Origin: Christensenella sp. UBA7703
GTDB lineage: Bacteria; Bacillota; Clostridia; Christensenellales; CAG-138
Length of the DNA stretch: 21,165 bases
NCBI GenBank assembly: GCA_002482505.1
Contig: DLGD01000026.1
Span: 1-21,165, forward strand
Reading direction: 5' to 3'
Shown here in pieces: positions 14,324 to 21,165 of the stretch; positions within the stretch are counted from its first letter, which is position 1, and each line of letters begins with the position of its first letter. Below the pieces are notes generated by a model. That model was not told the DNA's origin. It saw only the letters and a program-made list of their open reading frames with translations, and did no database searches. A program made the position numbers and the translations under genes.

Positions 14324-14355
14324 AGCGGGGGCAGGCAAGACTGCCTGCCCCCGCT
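14324..14355 (-). terminator. Strong hairpin between binding protein and isomerase genes
   Basis: A perfect 14-bp GC-rich stem (arms 14324-14337 and 14342-14355) with loop AGAC lies 25 bp after the binding-protein stop. On the minus strand the stem is followed by GCTTTT. Such intra-operon hairpins commonly act as partial terminators or RNA stabilisers that raise binding-protein output over downstream genes. Confidence 0.75.
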
Positions 14356-14380
14356 CGTGCAAATACGACTGTTGTTTGGA

Positions 14381-15448
14381 TTAATAGACGGTCTTCCACT
14401 CTGCGATGTTTTCCGCGGTGAAGGCAAATGGCGGCCCAATGATGATTTCCGTGCCGCCGTCGCCTGCTTCGGTGACGGTGTAGGTGGTGCCGTTGGCAGC
14501 GGTGAAGCTCTGGCCGAGTTCGCCGGTGAGCTTACCGTTGACCATTTCAACCAGCGCGTAGGCAGCAACGCGGCCCACATCGATGGGGTTCCAGAGGAAC
14601 ATGTACGGGCAGGCAACGTTGCCAGCACCCATGAATTCCGCCATTTCGGACGGGAGGCCGAGGCCGGTCACGATGACTTTGCCCTGCAGGCCGGCATCCG
14701 TGATAACCTTGGAAGCAGCGGCGATACCGACGGTGGTCGGCGCGCAGATGACCTTCAGGTTCGGGTAGTTCTGGAGCAGAGCCTGGGTCTGGTCAACAGA
14801 CTTCTGATACTCGTCGTCGCCATAGGCCACTTCCACGAGGTTCAACTTGCTGTATTTGTCGCCCTTCATGATCTCTTTCTGGGCTTCGATCCAAGCATTC
14901 TGGTTGGAGGCGGTGGAGGTTGCGGACAGGATTGCCCAGTCGCCTTCGCCCTTGGTCAGATCAAGCACGGCATCCGCCAGCGCCTGCGCAACCTGCTGCA
15001 CACCAGCCTGGTTGATATGGGTCAGGCGGCTTGCGGGGTTGACGGAGGAGTCAAGCGAGACAACCTTGATGCCCGCGGCCATCGCGGCCTTGAGCGCGGT
15101 TTCCAGCGCGTCTTTGTCGTTTGCTGCAACGGCGATACCGGAAACGCCCTGCGCCACGAGCTCGTTGATCAGGGTGATCTGTGCTTCTGCGGTGATCTCA
15201 GCGGGGTGCTTGATGATCGCCGTGTAGCCGGCTGCTTTGATGGCTTCTTCAAAGCCTGCAGCTTCTCTCTCGTTGTAAGGGTTGCCGGCAGACTTCGTGA
15301 TGACGGCATAAGTCTGGGCTGCGTCGCCTGCCGCGGGAGCAGCGGCGGGTGCTGCGGGGTCAGCGGTGGCAGGAGCCGCGGGCTGCGCGCAGGCAACCAT
15401 GGCAAACACCGTGAACAGGCAGAGAACGAGTGCAATCAGTTTCTTCAT
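14381..15448 (-). CDS. rhaS: Sugar ABC transporter substrate-binding lipoprotein (rhamnose type)
   Basis: A 355-residue periplasmic-binding-protein fold of the ribose/rhamnose class (type I, sugar-binding). The signal peptide MKKLIALVLCLFTVFAM ends in the lipobox VAC (Cys20). An Ala/Pro-rich spacer (about 21-44) tethers the domain to the membrane. The mature domain shows YAVITKSAGNPYNEREAAGF, the TAEAQITLINELVAQGVSGIAV segment, IKVVSLDSSV and VICAPTTVGIAAASKVI, in the order expected for this class. The start has GGAAGGGAA about 8 nt upstream. It is the binding component for the two permeases and the ATPase upstream. It lies behind a 450-bp gap and is followed by a strong hairpin, so it may have its own transcript. 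Rhamnose as ligand is inferred mainly from the linked mutarotase. Confidence 0.88.
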   Translation of the reverse strand: MKKLIALVLCLFTVFAMVACAQPAAPATADPAAPAAAPAAGDAAQTYAVITKSAGNPYNEREAAGFEEAIKAAGYTAIIKHPAEITAEAQITLINELVAQGVSGIAVAANDKDALETALKAAMAAGIKVVSLDSSVNPASRLTHINQAGVQQVAQALADAVLDLTKGEGDWAILSATSTASNQNAWIEAQKEIMKGDKYSKLNLVEVAYGDDEYQKSVDQTQALLQNYPNLKVICAPTTVGIAAASKVITDAGLQGKVIVTGLGLPSEMAEFMGAGNVACPYMFLWNPIDVGRVAAYALVEMVNGKLTGELGQSFTAANGTTYTVTEAGDGGTEIIIGPPFAFTAENIAEWKTVY

Positions 15449-15582
15449 GATTTTGATTCCCTTCCTTATTTTGATTTATATGAACACCTTTTCGGTGACC
15501 ATATCGGATTGACCTTGATTTTGGGGCGGGTCATAGCCGCGCTTATGGAGTTGCTTGCAGATTACGCGGCGCTTGAGCGCGC

Positions 15583-15608
15583 GGGCGGATGCTATCCGCC
15601 CCTACAGG
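15583..15608 (+). repeat. 26-bp inverted repeat, left arm
   Basis: It begins GGGCGGATGCTATCCGCCCC and is the exact reverse complement of 15696-15721. Each arm is also internally palindromic (GGGCGGAT-GCT-ATCCGCCC), so it can form its own 8-bp hairpin. The 87 bp between the arms have no coding frame. Confidence 0.85.
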
Positions 15609-15695
15609 CGGCTTGAGCCGATCCTCAAACAAACCTCGCGAACAATTATTCTTCGACTTTTTCTTTCACGACGCTTCCCGTGCTGAAACGCGAGC

Positions 15696-15721
15696 CCTGT
15701 AGGGGCGGATAGCATCCGCCC
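15696..15721 (-). repeat. 26-bp inverted repeat, right arm
   Basis: Exact reverse complement of 15583-15608, beginning CCTGTAGGGGCGGATAGCAT. With the left arm it delimits a 139-bp element that resembles a small non-autonomous repeat. No target-site duplication is obvious at its ends. Confidence 0.85.
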
Positions 15722-15816
15722 GAGCTACGGCGCAACGCACCAACCCGGATCAAGGCTGCTGTTTTGGGGATTACTACTCAAAAGCCCCGGAGTTCGGCGC
15801 GTTTGCTTCGTTTGCT

Positions 15817-15839
15817 GCCCCGCCAGAAAGCGGCGGGGC
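15817..15839 (-). terminator. GC-rich hairpin after the second permease gene
   Basis: GCCCCGCC (15817-15824) pairs with GGCGGGGC (15832-15839) around a 7-nt loop, 60 bp after the permease stop. There is no U run on the minus strand, so it may stabilise the mRNA 3' end rather than terminate it. Confidence 0.5.
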
Positions 15840-15898
15840 GTTGTCCTTGGTGCTGGTTGAGTTGGTAGATGGCGTTTGCTTATAAATTGTTCTCTTGT

Positions 15899-16924
15899 TC
15901 AGCAGCTCTTTGCGGACGGCTTAACCGCCTTCATCGCGTTTTTTTGTACGCGGATGTTCGGAATCGTGACAACGACGATCAGGATTGCGCCGATGATCAT
16001 CAGGATGGTTTGCGAGTTCACGTTGATCAACCCAAGCCCGTATTTAAGCAGCCCGATGGTGAAGATGGAGATGACGGTTCCCGGGAAGTTGCCCTTTCCG
16101 CCCGCGGTTGAGATACCGCCGAGCACGACCATCGAGATCGCCTCCAGCTCATATCCCGTCGCAATATCGAAGCGGACCGTTCCCATCCAGCTTGCGTAAT
16201 AGATCGCCGAGATGCCGCAGACAAGGCCGACCAGCGTAAAGCAAATCAGGCGGATGGTCTGCACCGGAATGCCGGAATAATGCGCAACCACGCGGTTGTT
16301 TCCGATGGCATACAGATACCGCCCGAACGTGGTCCTGTGCAGCACAAACCCGAAGGCAACCGCAAGCACGCAAAAGACGATGAAGATATACGGCACAACG
16401 CCGAGCCTTGCATAGTAAAGATTGTAGAACCAAGTCACGTTCTGCAACCCGCCCGTGCTCTGCGAGCCCAGAATCATCTCCGCGATGCCGCGGTAGAGTG
16501 TCATGGTGCCGAGGGTCACGATCATGGAGGCCAGTTCCGTAAACTTCGTGAGGATGATGCCGTTGATGAGTCCGCAGATCGTGCCGCAGAGCAGCGCGAT
16601 GACCACCGCAACTCCCATCGGGAGCCCCGCGTTATATGAAACACCCAGCATAGTTGCACTCAATGCAACCGTGGAACCAACCGAAAGGTCGATATCCCCA
16701 AGCACGAGGATATACGCCATCGGAAACGCGATGAAGCCTTTGACGAGGAAGGTGCTGATCGCCGTAAACAGGTTTGCTGTATTGAGATAATTCTTGGAAA
16801 TACTCGCATTCATCACGTTAACAACGATGAACAGCACGACCAGCAGAGTTTCCCAGCGCAGGAAGAGGGACTTTAACGATTTCTCTTTTTCGATTACAAT
16901 GTTGCGTTTGCTTTGGGTTGCCAT
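15899..16924 (-). CDS. Sugar ABC transporter permease 2 (rhamnose/ribose type)
   Basis: A 341-residue inner-membrane permease of the RbsC/RhaP-Q family. After a charged N-terminus (MATQSKRNIVIEKEKSLKSL) it has about nine hydrophobic segments. The family signatures are present: ILVLGDIDLSVGSTVALSAT, GLINGIILTKFTELASMIVTLGTM and AIGNNRVVAHYSGIP with the loop EAISMVVLGGISTAGGKGNF that contacts the ATPase. The frame stays open upstream into the neighbouring gene, but the ATG at 16922-16924, 2 bp after the first permease stop and preceded by GGGAG, is the sensible start. It forms a heterodimer with the first permease, fed by the binding lipoprotein and powered by the two-domain ATPase. By operon order it corresponds to rhaQ. 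Confidence 0.9.
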   Translation of the reverse strand: MATQSKRNIVIEKEKSLKSLFLRWETLLVVLFIVVNVMNASISKNYLNTANLFTAISTFLVKGFIAFPMAYILVLGDIDLSVGSTVALSATMLGVSYNAGLPMGVAVVIALLCGTICGLINGIILTKFTELASMIVTLGTMTLYRGIAEMILGSQSTGGLQNVTWFYNLYYARLGVVPYIFIVFCVLAVAFGFVLHRTTFGRYLYAIGNNRVVAHYSGIPVQTIRLICFTLVGLVCGISAIYYASWMGTVRFDIATGYELEAISMVVLGGISTAGGKGNFPGTVISIFTIGLLKYGLGLINVNSQTILMIIGAILIVVVTIPNIRVQKNAMKAVKPSAKSC

Positions 16925-16926
16925 GC

Positions 16927-17934
16927 TCAGATCTCCCTCTCTTTCAGGGCGTTTTTGCGCATCATCCGCTGGGTCAGCACGTTGATGATGATCGCGGTGA
17001 GAATAATCAGCCCTTTGATGGCAGTCTGCCAGAACTGTGAAACCCCGATGAGCGGGAGCGCTTTGCCGATGACCGCCATGGTCAGCGCGCCAAGCAGCAC
17101 GCCCACGACGCTGCCTTGTCCGCCGTTGAGGCTTACCCCACCGATGACGCACGCCGCGATGACGTCCATCTCCATGCCCATGCCCATATCGCTCTGCGCG
17201 CTTGCATAGAGCGCGGTATACATCGCTCCCGTCAATCCGGCAAATGCGCCGGCGATGCTGTAGACGGCAAACTTGATGGCGTTGATGTTGATGCCGCTGA
17301 CCGCTGCCGCCTCCGGGTTCGACCCGACGGCGTAGATTCTGCGACCAAAGCGTGTCCATTTCATGAGGATAAAGAACACGGCATAGCACACGATGGTGAT
17401 GAACACGAGGTTGTTTACGAGACCGAAAGAAAGCGTGTTGGTCTGCGCAAATTGCTTAAACGTGCTCTGAAACTGATAGGCGGAAACCCAGCGGCTGCCG
17501 GAGACGATATAGGTGGCGCCGCGGAAGATATTGGTCAAGCCCAGCGTCGCAATGATCGGCAGTACCTTGCCTTTTGTGATCACGAGGCCAACGATCATGC
17601 CGCAGCACATGCCGATGCCGACGCTGACGAGGAACATGATCAGTGTGGAAGAATAAACCCCGTCGCGCATCATCAGCGACGCACACATGCCGGAGAACGC
17701 CAGCGATGATGCAACCGAAATGTCGATCCCGCCGATGAGCAGCACGCTCATCATGCCCAGCGCGAGCGTGATGGTCGTGGAATAGTTCTTGAGCATGTCG
17801 TTGATGGTCTTTGCGGTCAGAAACGAGTTGTTGCGCAGCTGTACGGCAACACACAGAATCGCTAACACCAGGAACAGGCTGAGCTCACGAGAGCTTCTGA
17901 GTTTTTTCATGAGGCTTTTCATCTGGCTCTGCAT
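16927..17934 (-). CDS. Sugar ABC transporter permease 1 (rhamnose/ribose type)
   Basis: A 335-residue polytopic permease, paralogous to the next gene. It has an N-terminal helix (LSLFLVLAILCVAVQL), then SVLLIGGIDISVASSLAFSG, GMIVGLVITKGKVLPIIATLG and AVGSNPEAAAVSGINI, with MDVIAACVIGGVSLNGGQGS as the ATPase-contact loop. Two start codons compete: ATG at 17938-17940 overlaps the ATPase stop as ATGA, but AAGGAG is only 1 nt from it. The ATG two codons later (17932-17934) has AAGGAG at 7 nt, so I use that. Translation is coupled to the ATPase gene in either case. By order it corresponds to rhaP. Confidence 0.9.
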   Translation of the reverse strand: MQSQMKSLMKKLRSSRELSLFLVLAILCVAVQLRNNSFLTAKTINDMLKNYSTTITLALGMMSVLLIGGIDISVASSLAFSGMCASLMMRDGVYSSTLIMFLVSVGIGMCCGMIVGLVITKGKVLPIIATLGLTNIFRGATYIVSGSRWVSAYQFQSTFKQFAQTNTLSFGLVNNLVFITIVCYAVFFILMKWTRFGRRIYAVGSNPEAAAVSGININAIKFAVYSIAGAFAGLTGAMYTALYASAQSDMGMGMEMDVIAACVIGGVSLNGGQGSVVGVLLGALTMAVIGKALPLIGVSQFWQTAIKGLIILTAIIINVLTQRMMRKNALKEREI

Positions 17935-17936
17935 GT

Positions 17937-19454
17937 TCATTCTCCTTGCGCATGGGCGCCATGGTGGCTGTGTTTTGCCATAGCCATCTCGAGGATCTTT
18001 TCCTGTGAGGCATCCATTCGCCCGAGCTCGCCCGTCACTCTGCCATCGCACATCACATAGACGCGGTCGCTCATGCCAAGGATTTCCGGCATTTCAGAGG
18101 AGATCATGATGATGGCGAGACCTTGCTTTGCCAGTTCTCCCATGATTTCATAGATCGCGGCTTTCGCGCCAACATCCACGCCCTTGGTCGGTTCGTCCAT
18201 GATCAAAAGCTTGAGATCGCTGCCGAGCGCTTTCGCAACGACGACCTTTTGCTGATTTCCACCGGAGAGCGAACTGGCTTTGTCGAATATGGTCACCGCT
18301 TTGACATCCACGCTCTCGGCGAGCTGTTTTGCCGCGGTGTTTTCCACCTTAACGTTGGTGACGTTGCGTTTTGCATATTTCTTGAGTTCCGGCAGCGTGA
18401 TATTCGCGCCGATGCCCCAATCGAGGATCAATCCACACTCTTGACGATCTTCGGTAAGAAGACCGATGCCCCGGCGCATCGCGTCCTGCGGGCGGTGAAT
18501 GTGAATCTCTTTGCCTTGGAATAAAATCCGACCGGAATCATACCGCTCGATGCCAAAGAGCGTCTGCATAACCTCTGTGCGGCCCGCGCCGACGAGGCCG
18601 GTGAAGCCGACGATTTCGCCCGCGCGCACATTGAACGACACATCGCGGAAATACCCCGCGCGGCTGAGATGCTCCACAGAAAGCACTTCTTCGCCGATCT
18701 CCACATCCGGCTTGGGGAAGAGTTCCTTGATTTCGCGCCCGACCATCGCTTTGATCAGCTCCGGCGGGGTGATTTCGGATACGGTATAGGTACCGATATA
18801 GTTCGCGTCGCGGAAGACCGTCACGCGGGACGCGAGGCGATACATGTCCTCCAAGCGGTGCGAGATGAAAATAATCGATTTTCCGTCGTCACGCAGTTTT
18901 TCGCTGATGCGATAGAGTTCTTCCGATTCGCTGCGCGTCAGCGCCGCCGTCGGTTCGTCCATGATGATGATGCGCGCGTCCATCGAGAGCGCTTTTGCAA
19001 TCTCGACCATCTGCTGCTGCGCAACGGACAGGGAACTCATCAGCGCCTGCGAAGAAAACTCCGCATTCAGGCGTTTGAGCAGTGCGTCCGCGCGCTTGTG
19101 CATCTCTTTCCATTGGATCATGCCGCCCTTGACGAATTCGTGACCCATGAAGATATTTTCCGCAACACTCAGGTGCGGATAGCTCGTCACGTGCTGATAG
19201 ATCGCGGCAATGCCCGCGCGCTGCGCATCCAGCGGGGACTTGAACTCCACCTTTTTGCCATCGAGGAACATCGTGCCGTCCTCGGCATGATGAACGCCCG
19301 TGATAACCTTGATAAACGTCGACTTGCCCGCACCGTTTTCGCCCATCAGCGCGTGAATCTCGCCCGCCTTGAGCTGAAAATTCACGCCGTCCAGCGCTTT
19401 CACGCCCGGGAAAATCTTCGTGATGTTGCATAATTCGAGTATGTATTCCGACAT
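17937..19454 (-). CDS. rhaT: Sugar ABC transporter ATP-binding protein with two NBDs
   Basis: A 505-residue cytoplasmic ATPase that energises the two permeases. The N-terminal NBD has Walker A GENGAGKST, Q-loop AIYQHVTSYPHLSVAENIFMG, signature LSVAQQQMVEIAKAL and Walker B IIIMDEPTAAL. The second NBD has the degenerate Walker A GLVGAGRTE that is usual in this class, a strict LSGGNQQKVVVAKAL signature and LLIMDEPTKGVDVG. Typical carbohydrate-importer architecture (RbsA/MglA/RhaT), normal length. The frame extends upstream to 19505, but the ATG at 19452-19454 has GGAGGAG about 7 nt before it and starts the conserved MSEYILELCNITK. It lies 74 bp after rhaM. The assignment to rhamnose rests on that neighbour and on the operon pattern. 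Confidence 0.92.
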   Translation of the reverse strand: MSEYILELCNITKIFPGVKALDGVNFQLKAGEIHALMGENGAGKSTFIKVITGVHHAEDGTMFLDGKKVEFKSPLDAQRAGIAAIYQHVTSYPHLSVAENIFMGHEFVKGGMIQWKEMHKRADALLKRLNAEFSSQALMSSLSVAQQQMVEIAKALSMDARIIIMDEPTAALTRSESEELYRISEKLRDDGKSIIFISHRLEDMYRLASRVTVFRDANYIGTYTVSEITPPELIKAMVGREIKELFPKPDVEIGEEVLSVEHLSRAGYFRDVSFNVRAGEIVGFTGLVGAGRTEVMQTLFGIERYDSGRILFQGKEIHIHRPQDAMRRGIGLLTEDRQECGLILDWGIGANITLPELKKYAKRNVTNVKVENTAAKQLAESVDVKAVTIFDKASSLSGGNQQKVVVAKALGSDLKLLIMDEPTKGVDVGAKAAIYEIMGELAKQGLAIIMISSEMPEILGMSDRVYVMCDGRVTGELGRMDASQEKILEMAMAKHSHHGAHAQGE

Positions 19455-19528
19455 CGTGTCTCCTCCGCGATTCGTGGAAATGTATGATCTTGCTTCTTTC
19501 ATCATACACTACGGGTTATGGTGTGTGT

Positions 19529-19843
19529 TCAGCCGTGTAAAAACACCTGGCGGAGCATCTGCGGCTCTCCCGTTTCGGGATCGGTCGCCATGACCATGAC
19601 GTCCTTCATATAAACATTCCAGCGGGCGACAACTTCGCTCTCGCGCTGCACCTTGGCGGCGTATTCCACGCTGTCACATTCATAATAACCAAAGAGCTCT
19701 TCGCCGGTCGTCCAGATGGTGTAGTTGCGGATGCCCGCATCGTTGAGCACCTGCGTCATCTCCGGCCAGATCTCGTCGTGCCGTTTGATATACTCTTCCA
19801 GCATGCCGGGAAGGATGTATGCTTTCCATGTGAAACGTTCCAT
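19529..19843 (-). CDS. rhaM: L-rhamnose mutarotase
   Basis: Interconverts the alpha and beta anomers of L-rhamnose, speeding entry into catabolism. From the ATG at 19841-19843 the protein is 104 residues, the usual family length. Key signatures are present: YIKRHDEIWPEM (catalytic His at about 22), NYTIW, LFGYYECD and ARWNVYMKDVM, ending RQVFLHG. An upstream GTG (19850-19852) is in frame, but AGGGTGA lies 5 nt before the ATG, so the ATG is preferred. It is the first gene of the minus-strand operon, divergent from the AraC-type regulator. This gene is the strongest clue that the operon handles L-rhamnose. Confidence 0.93.
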   Translation of the reverse strand: MERFTWKAYILPGMLEEYIKRHDEIWPEMTQVLNDAGIRNYTIWTTGEELFGYYECDSVEYAAKVQRESEVVARWNVYMKDVMVMATDPETGEPQMLRQVFLHG

Positions 19844-19852
19844 TGTGTTCAC

Positions 19853-20047
19853 CCTACTTGTATTAGATTGCAGAATATTGGTATGATGGTATAGATGATT
19901 TTAAAATTGTCGGTTGACGGAATGAACCTTGTACTTCTTTGAACTTGCACAGTAATTGATCTAATAATACTAGAATATCCGTTATCAAGGGCATTGTCAC
20001 TTTCCAGAGTTGGCGTAACATTACGGAATCTTGACAAGGAGAACAAC
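19853..20047. promoter_or_regulatory. Divergent control region between rhaM operon and AraC-type gene
   Basis: A 195-bp A/T-rich region. On the plus strand TTGAAC (19939-19944) with TAATAA 17 bp downstream (19962-19967) is a possible promoter for the AraC-type gene. No clear promoter for the operon was found on the minus strand, as is common for activator-dependent promoters. TATTAGAT (19861-19868) and its exact reverse complement ATCTAATA (19959-19966) lie one near each end, and AGAATAT occurs at 19872 and 19972, exactly 100 bp apart. These are candidate half-sites for the AraC-type regulator and would allow DNA looping (inference). Confidence 0.4.
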
Positions 20048-20962
20048 ATGACTCAGGTTTCTTTAAGCTACCAGCTCGATCTGGACGAGCGTTCCATTTG
20101 GATCACCGCAACCCCCAGCCAAATCGCAAAGGGTTCTATTGCCTATGTGCAGGAGCTTGGCGATTTTATCGCGGGACGAAACTATTTTACACGCCGCTCA
20201 AACCTGCCCTCCTACTTGATTAAGTACTGCATTTCCGGCGAAGGAATACTCGAATATGAGGGCAGTGTCTATTCCGTCAAGCCCGGGCAGCTCTTCTGGA
20301 TCGACTGCGAGAAACCGCAATATTACCGCACCTCTCCCGAGCAGGGCGCATGGCGCATCCTCTGGGTGCACTTCTACGGACAGACCGCAAAAGCGTATTA
20401 TGAGCTCTTTCTCGCCCAAAACGGCGGCAATGCGTTGATGAATATCGACGCGGATGTTGCCGTGCGCAGCACGCTGGAAAACCTCATCGCCCTCTACCGA
20501 AACGGAGACAACAACCTGCTCGACGACATTCAAGCCTCGGGATTGCTTACGATGCTCATGACCCGCTGCATCAGCGCCGCCTCCCATCAAAAGGAGGCAA
20601 GCCGCCTGCCGGAATACATCGTGGACGTGCGCTCGTATATCAACGCGCATTATACGGAACAAATCACGCTGGATGTGTTGAGCAAAAAACTTTCCATCAA
20701 CAAGTTTTACATTCAGAAGCTCTTCAAGCGTTATATGGGCCTTTCACCGAACGAATACCTGATCCAAACGCGGCTGACGCGAGCAAAGCAGCTTCTGCGC
20801 ACCACAAAGCTCTCCATCAGCCAGATTTCGATGGATGTCGGCATCTCCAACATTGGACATTTCATCAGCCTGTTTAAGCAGCACGAGGGCATCACGCCCG
20901 GCGGCTATCGGCAGCGTTGGTATCAGGGCAGCGAACCCGCGCCTTACGAGACCATCGAATAA
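20048..20962 (+). CDS. AraC-family transcriptional regulator of the sugar operon
   Basis: A 304-residue regulator. The N-terminal cupin-like sugar-binding part (about 30-150) includes SGEGILEYEGSVYSVKPGQL and WRILWVHFYG. The C-terminal DNA-binding part (about 200-300) has the two AraC HTH motifs: ITLDVLSKKLSINKFYIQKL, then FKRYMGLSPNEYLIQTRLTRAKQLL, and ISQISMDVGISNIGHFISLF followed by KQHEGITPGGYRQRW. The frame is open from a TTG at 19994, but the ATG at 20048 has AAGGAG 6 nt upstream. It is divergent from the rhaM operon and is most likely its activator in the presence of rhamnose; that target is inferred from position. A strong terminator follows. Confidence 0.9.
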   Translation: MTQVSLSYQLDLDERSIWITATPSQIAKGSIAYVQELGDFIAGRNYFTRRSNLPSYLIKYCISGEGILEYEGSVYSVKPGQLFWIDCEKPQYYRTSPEQGAWRILWVHFYGQTAKAYYELFLAQNGGNALMNIDADVAVRSTLENLIALYRNGDNNLLDDIQASGLLTMLMTRCISAASHQKEASRLPEYIVDVRSYINAHYTEQITLDVLSKKLSINKFYIQKLFKRYMGLSPNEYLIQTRLTRAKQLLRTTKLSISQISMDVGISNIGHFISLFKQHEGITPGGYRQRWYQGSEPAPYETIE

Positions 20963-20996
20963 TACCGCTTCGGAATCTTGCACTCCCTCGATCTTG

Positions 20997-21036
20997 GAGG
21001 GATGATCCGGCTTTTGTCCGGATCATCCCTCTTTTT
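20997..21036 (+). terminator. Rho-independent terminator after the AraC-type gene
   Basis: A perfect 14-bp stem (GAGGGATGATCCGG 20997-21010 with 21018-21031), a 7-nt loop and then TTTTT (21032-21036). It is a textbook intrinsic terminator for the plus strand, 35 bp after the regulator stop. It also lies just downstream of the convergent partial gene. Confidence 0.92.
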
Positions 21037-21041
21037 CATGC

Positions 21042-21165
21042 TTACTTCATCATCATCTTAAGCAAATACTGTTCTGCATCGGCGTTCCAGAGGCCGTTGT
21101 GGGATTTTACGAGTTCGTCGAGTTTGGCAAACATCGGGTTCGTCTTGCCCTGTTCGGCAAAGTCG
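21042..21165 (-). CDS. C-terminal fragment of an unidentified protein (cut by window edge)
   Basis: The last 40 residues of a minus-strand gene whose start lies beyond the window, ending NPMFAKLDELVKSHNGLWN and then AEQYLLKMMMK with stop TAA at 21042-21044. The reading frame is open to the edge and of protein-like composition, with an amphipathic helix at the end. It is too short to assign. Position next to the rhamnose genes suggests a sugar enzyme, but I cannot support a name. Confidence 0.55.
   Translation of the reverse strand, partial: DFAEQGKTNPMFAKLDELVKSHNGLWNADAEQYLLKMMMK

Larger units (their letters stand above)
15449..15898. other. 450-bp intergenic region with repeats and hairpins
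   Basis: No gene is visible between the second permease and the binding-protein gene. The region holds a GC-rich hairpin after the permease, a perfect 26-bp inverted repeat pair (listed separately) and, close to the binding-protein start, CACC-GAAAA-GGTG (15484-15496) and a TATAAA-like element (about 15477-15482, minus strand) that could be a weak promoter. Confidence 0.5.

Noticed and set aside
14132..15616. Long plus-strand open frame of 494 codons over the binding-protein and isomerase genes
   Set aside because: It is antisense to the clear minus-strand genes; its length follows from their GC-rich third positions, and its translation has no family signature.
15899..17389. Single 496-codon frame that would fuse extra N-terminal sequence to the second permease
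   Set aside because: The first 155 codons are the first permease gene read in a wrong frame; the proper start with a ribosome site is at 16924.
1..21165. CRISPR arrays, tRNA, rRNA, transposase or integrase genes
   Set aside because: None seen on reading both strands; the repeats present are isolated palindromic pairs, not regularly spaced arrays.

Overview
The window looks like chromosomal DNA of a Bacillota (Clostridia) bacterium of moderate GC content. The evidence is strong AGGAGG-type ribosome binding sites, SigA-type promoters, short multi-hairpin intergenic elements and clostridial-type gene families: a PadR regulator, a clostridial Y-family polymerase, a sigma-54 activator, and HTH proteins next to Ser/Thr kinases. 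There is no rRNA, tRNA, CRISPR array or recognisable transposase. It reads as four functional blocks.

Block 1 (1-5122). The left edge cuts a type I L-asparaginase gene (minus strand). Upstream of it, also on the minus strand, lie rpoN (sigma-54) and a sigma-54-dependent AAA+ activator whose frames meet with no gap. A near-consensus -24/-12 promoter (TTGGCACG-N4-TTGCT) sits between rpoN and the asparaginase gene. The three genes therefore look like a self-contained sigma-54 circuit: activator + RpoN -> asparaginase. Divergent from the activator is a padR-type gene starting at TTG, with overlapping opposing promoters. A convergent four-helix membrane protein ends 2 bp from the padR stop.

Block 2 (5123-7600). 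A 520-bp gene-free stretch carries a compact structured element: a four-way-junction-like fold plus a fifth hairpin, bounded by two copies of a 17-bp palindromic repeat. It is followed by an extended -10 promoter and a Y-family DNA polymerase (dinB-like). A hypothetical protein with two C-terminal membrane helices follows on the minus strand.

Block 3 (7937-12677). This is the most interesting part: a plus-strand cluster of an HTH protein, a transmembrane Ser/Thr kinase with a seven-repeat LRR ectodomain, a lipoprotein with the same LRR cap and also seven 22-residue LRRs, and a second HTH paralogue. The simplest reading is a surface-sensing pathway in which the kinase ectodomain and the anchored LRR lipoprotein recognise a common ligand or each other, and the two HTH proteins are the output.

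Block 4 (12730-21165). A minus-strand sugar operon of L-rhamnose type: L-rhamnose mutarotase (rhaM), a double-NBD sugar ABC ATPase, two permeases, a periplasmic-binding-type lipoprotein and an AraA/FucI-like isomerase. An AraC-type regulator is transcribed divergently from it. Strong hairpins separate the permeases, the binding protein and the isomerase, which suggests graded expression. The 450-bp gap before the binding-protein gene contains a perfect 26-bp inverted repeat pair. A 40-residue C-terminal gene fragment closes the window.
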